DNA of 13,600 nucleotides from an uncultured Christensenellaceae bacterium. Its GTDB lineage: Bacteria > Bacillota > Clostridia > Christensenellales > MGBC116941. The translations under genes were made by a program, and so were the position numbers. Positions 13,271 to 13,600 of this stretch are shown in pieces (position 1 is the stretch's first letter; each line of letters begins with the position of its first letter). The notes under the pieces were generated by a model that saw nothing but the letters and a program-made list of their open reading frames with translations, did not search any database and had not been told where the DNA came from. The DNA lies in assembly GCA_910585035.1 (NCBI GenBank), contig CAJUEF010000001.1:68236-81835 (forward strand), written 5' to 3'.

Positions 13271-13600
13271 ATGGATATTAACTGGTACCCCGGACATATG
13301 GCAAAGGCAAAAAGACTTATTAACGAAAGTCTTAAAGCTGTGGATATAGTAATTGAAGTGCTTGATGCAAGAATTCCCGTTTCCAGCCGTAATCCGGATT
13401 TTGAAGAGATGTTTGCAAAGAAGCAAAAGATTATTATTTTAAATAAAAAGGATTTAGCGGACAGTTTTATTACAGATAAGTGGACGGAGCATTTTAAAAA
13501 ACAGGGCATTCAGACCATTTGCGTATCATCTGTTGATAACTCCAATAAGAAAAAAATTGTGGATTTTATAAAAAAGTCCGCGGCTTCTATTGTTGACAAA
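13271..13600 (+). CDS. rbgA: Ribosome biogenesis GTPase RbgA/YlqF (3' end outside window)
   Basis: RbgA is a circularly permuted GTPase needed for late maturation of the 50S subunit in Firmicutes. Only the first 110 codons are present (normal length about 280-290), open to the window edge. The start MDINWYPGHMAKAKRLI matches the family opening (W-[FY]-PGHM-AKA), followed by VIEVLDARIPVSSRNP (28-42) and the G4 motif LNKKD (57-61). Finding G4 ahead of the P-loop is the mark of the permuted fold, and a G5-like VSS follows at 85-87. AGGTG at 13261-13265 is five bases before ATG 13271. The gene commonly lies after rplS in Firmicutes. It is absent from simple stop-to-stop scans only because it is cut off. 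Confidence 0.94.
   Translation, partial: MDINWYPGHMAKAKRLINESLKAVDIVIEVLDARIPVSSRNPDFEEMFAKKQKIIILNKKDLADSFITDKWTEHFKKQGIQTICVSSVDNSNKKKIVDFIKKSAASIVDK

Noticed and set aside
13235..13509. Two - strand open frames at the window end
   Set aside because: They are antisense to the start of rbgA, whose + strand product matches the permuted GTPase family from its first residues.
1..13600. CRISPR array, tRNA genes, SRP RNA, insertion sequence or prophage
   Set aside because: I looked for regular repeats, cloverleaf arms, the SRP RNA core and transposase or integrase motifs and saw none. Gaps between genes are short, the longest being about 180 bp.

Overview
The window is a stretch of core, vertically inherited chromosome from a low-GC Gram-positive bacterium, most likely a member of the Clostridia. 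This rests on the AT-rich DNA, the strong GGAGG-type ribosome binding sites, and the gene order ackA-yceD-rpmF-plsX-acpP-rnc-smc-ftsY followed by ylxM-ffh-rpsP-khpA-rimM-trmD-rplS-rbgA, which is a classic Firmicutes arrangement. Every supported gene lies on the + strand. I see no tRNA, rRNA, CRISPR array, insertion sequence or phage gene.

Region 1 (1-8388) is a tightly packed gene run. It holds the 3' two thirds of acetate kinase (ackA), the YceD/DUF177 zinc-cysteine protein, ribosomal protein L32 (rpmF), the phosphate acyltransferase PlsX, acyl carrier protein (acpP), RNase III (rnc), the chromosome condensation ATPase SMC, the SRP receptor FtsY, and a small membrane-anchored protein resembling DUF2500. 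A strong hairpin (2737-2763) sits between acpP and rnc. The run ends at a 13-bp terminator hairpin (8360-8388).

Region 2 (8389-9132) is the one non-core piece. It is a monocistronic-looking gene for an Xre-type helix-turn-helix regulator fused to four predicted membrane segments. It is preceded by inverted repeats and separates ftsY from ylxM-ffh. An imperfect 13-bp palindrome at its 3' end overlaps the -35 box of the next promoter.

Region 3 (9133-12592) starts with a perfect consensus vegetative promoter (TTGACA, 17-bp spacer, TATAAT). It drives ylxM and ffh (signal recognition particle), then rpsP (S16), khpA (KH RNA-binding protein), rimM (16S maturation) and trmD (tRNA m1G37 methyltransferase). 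These genes are close together or overlapping, and rimM has no visible Shine-Dalgarno sequence, so it probably depends on coupling to khpA.

Region 4 (12593-13600) has an extended -10 promoter, a leader of about 140 nt that may correspond to an L19 leader, rplS (L19) from a GTG start, an intrinsic terminator, and the first 110 codons of the ribosome assembly GTPase RbgA/YlqF, which is cut by the window edge.

Functionally the window joins membrane lipid precursor synthesis (PlsX, ACP), co-translational membrane targeting (FtsY, YlxM, Ffh), ribosome and tRNA maturation (YceD, RNase III, RimM, TrmD, KhpA, RbgA, L32, S16, L19) and chromosome organisation (SMC). These are all growth-rate-linked functions. 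I found no convincing undescribed system. The best leads are the membrane-bound Xre regulator with its palindromes and the small DUF2500-like protein after ftsY.
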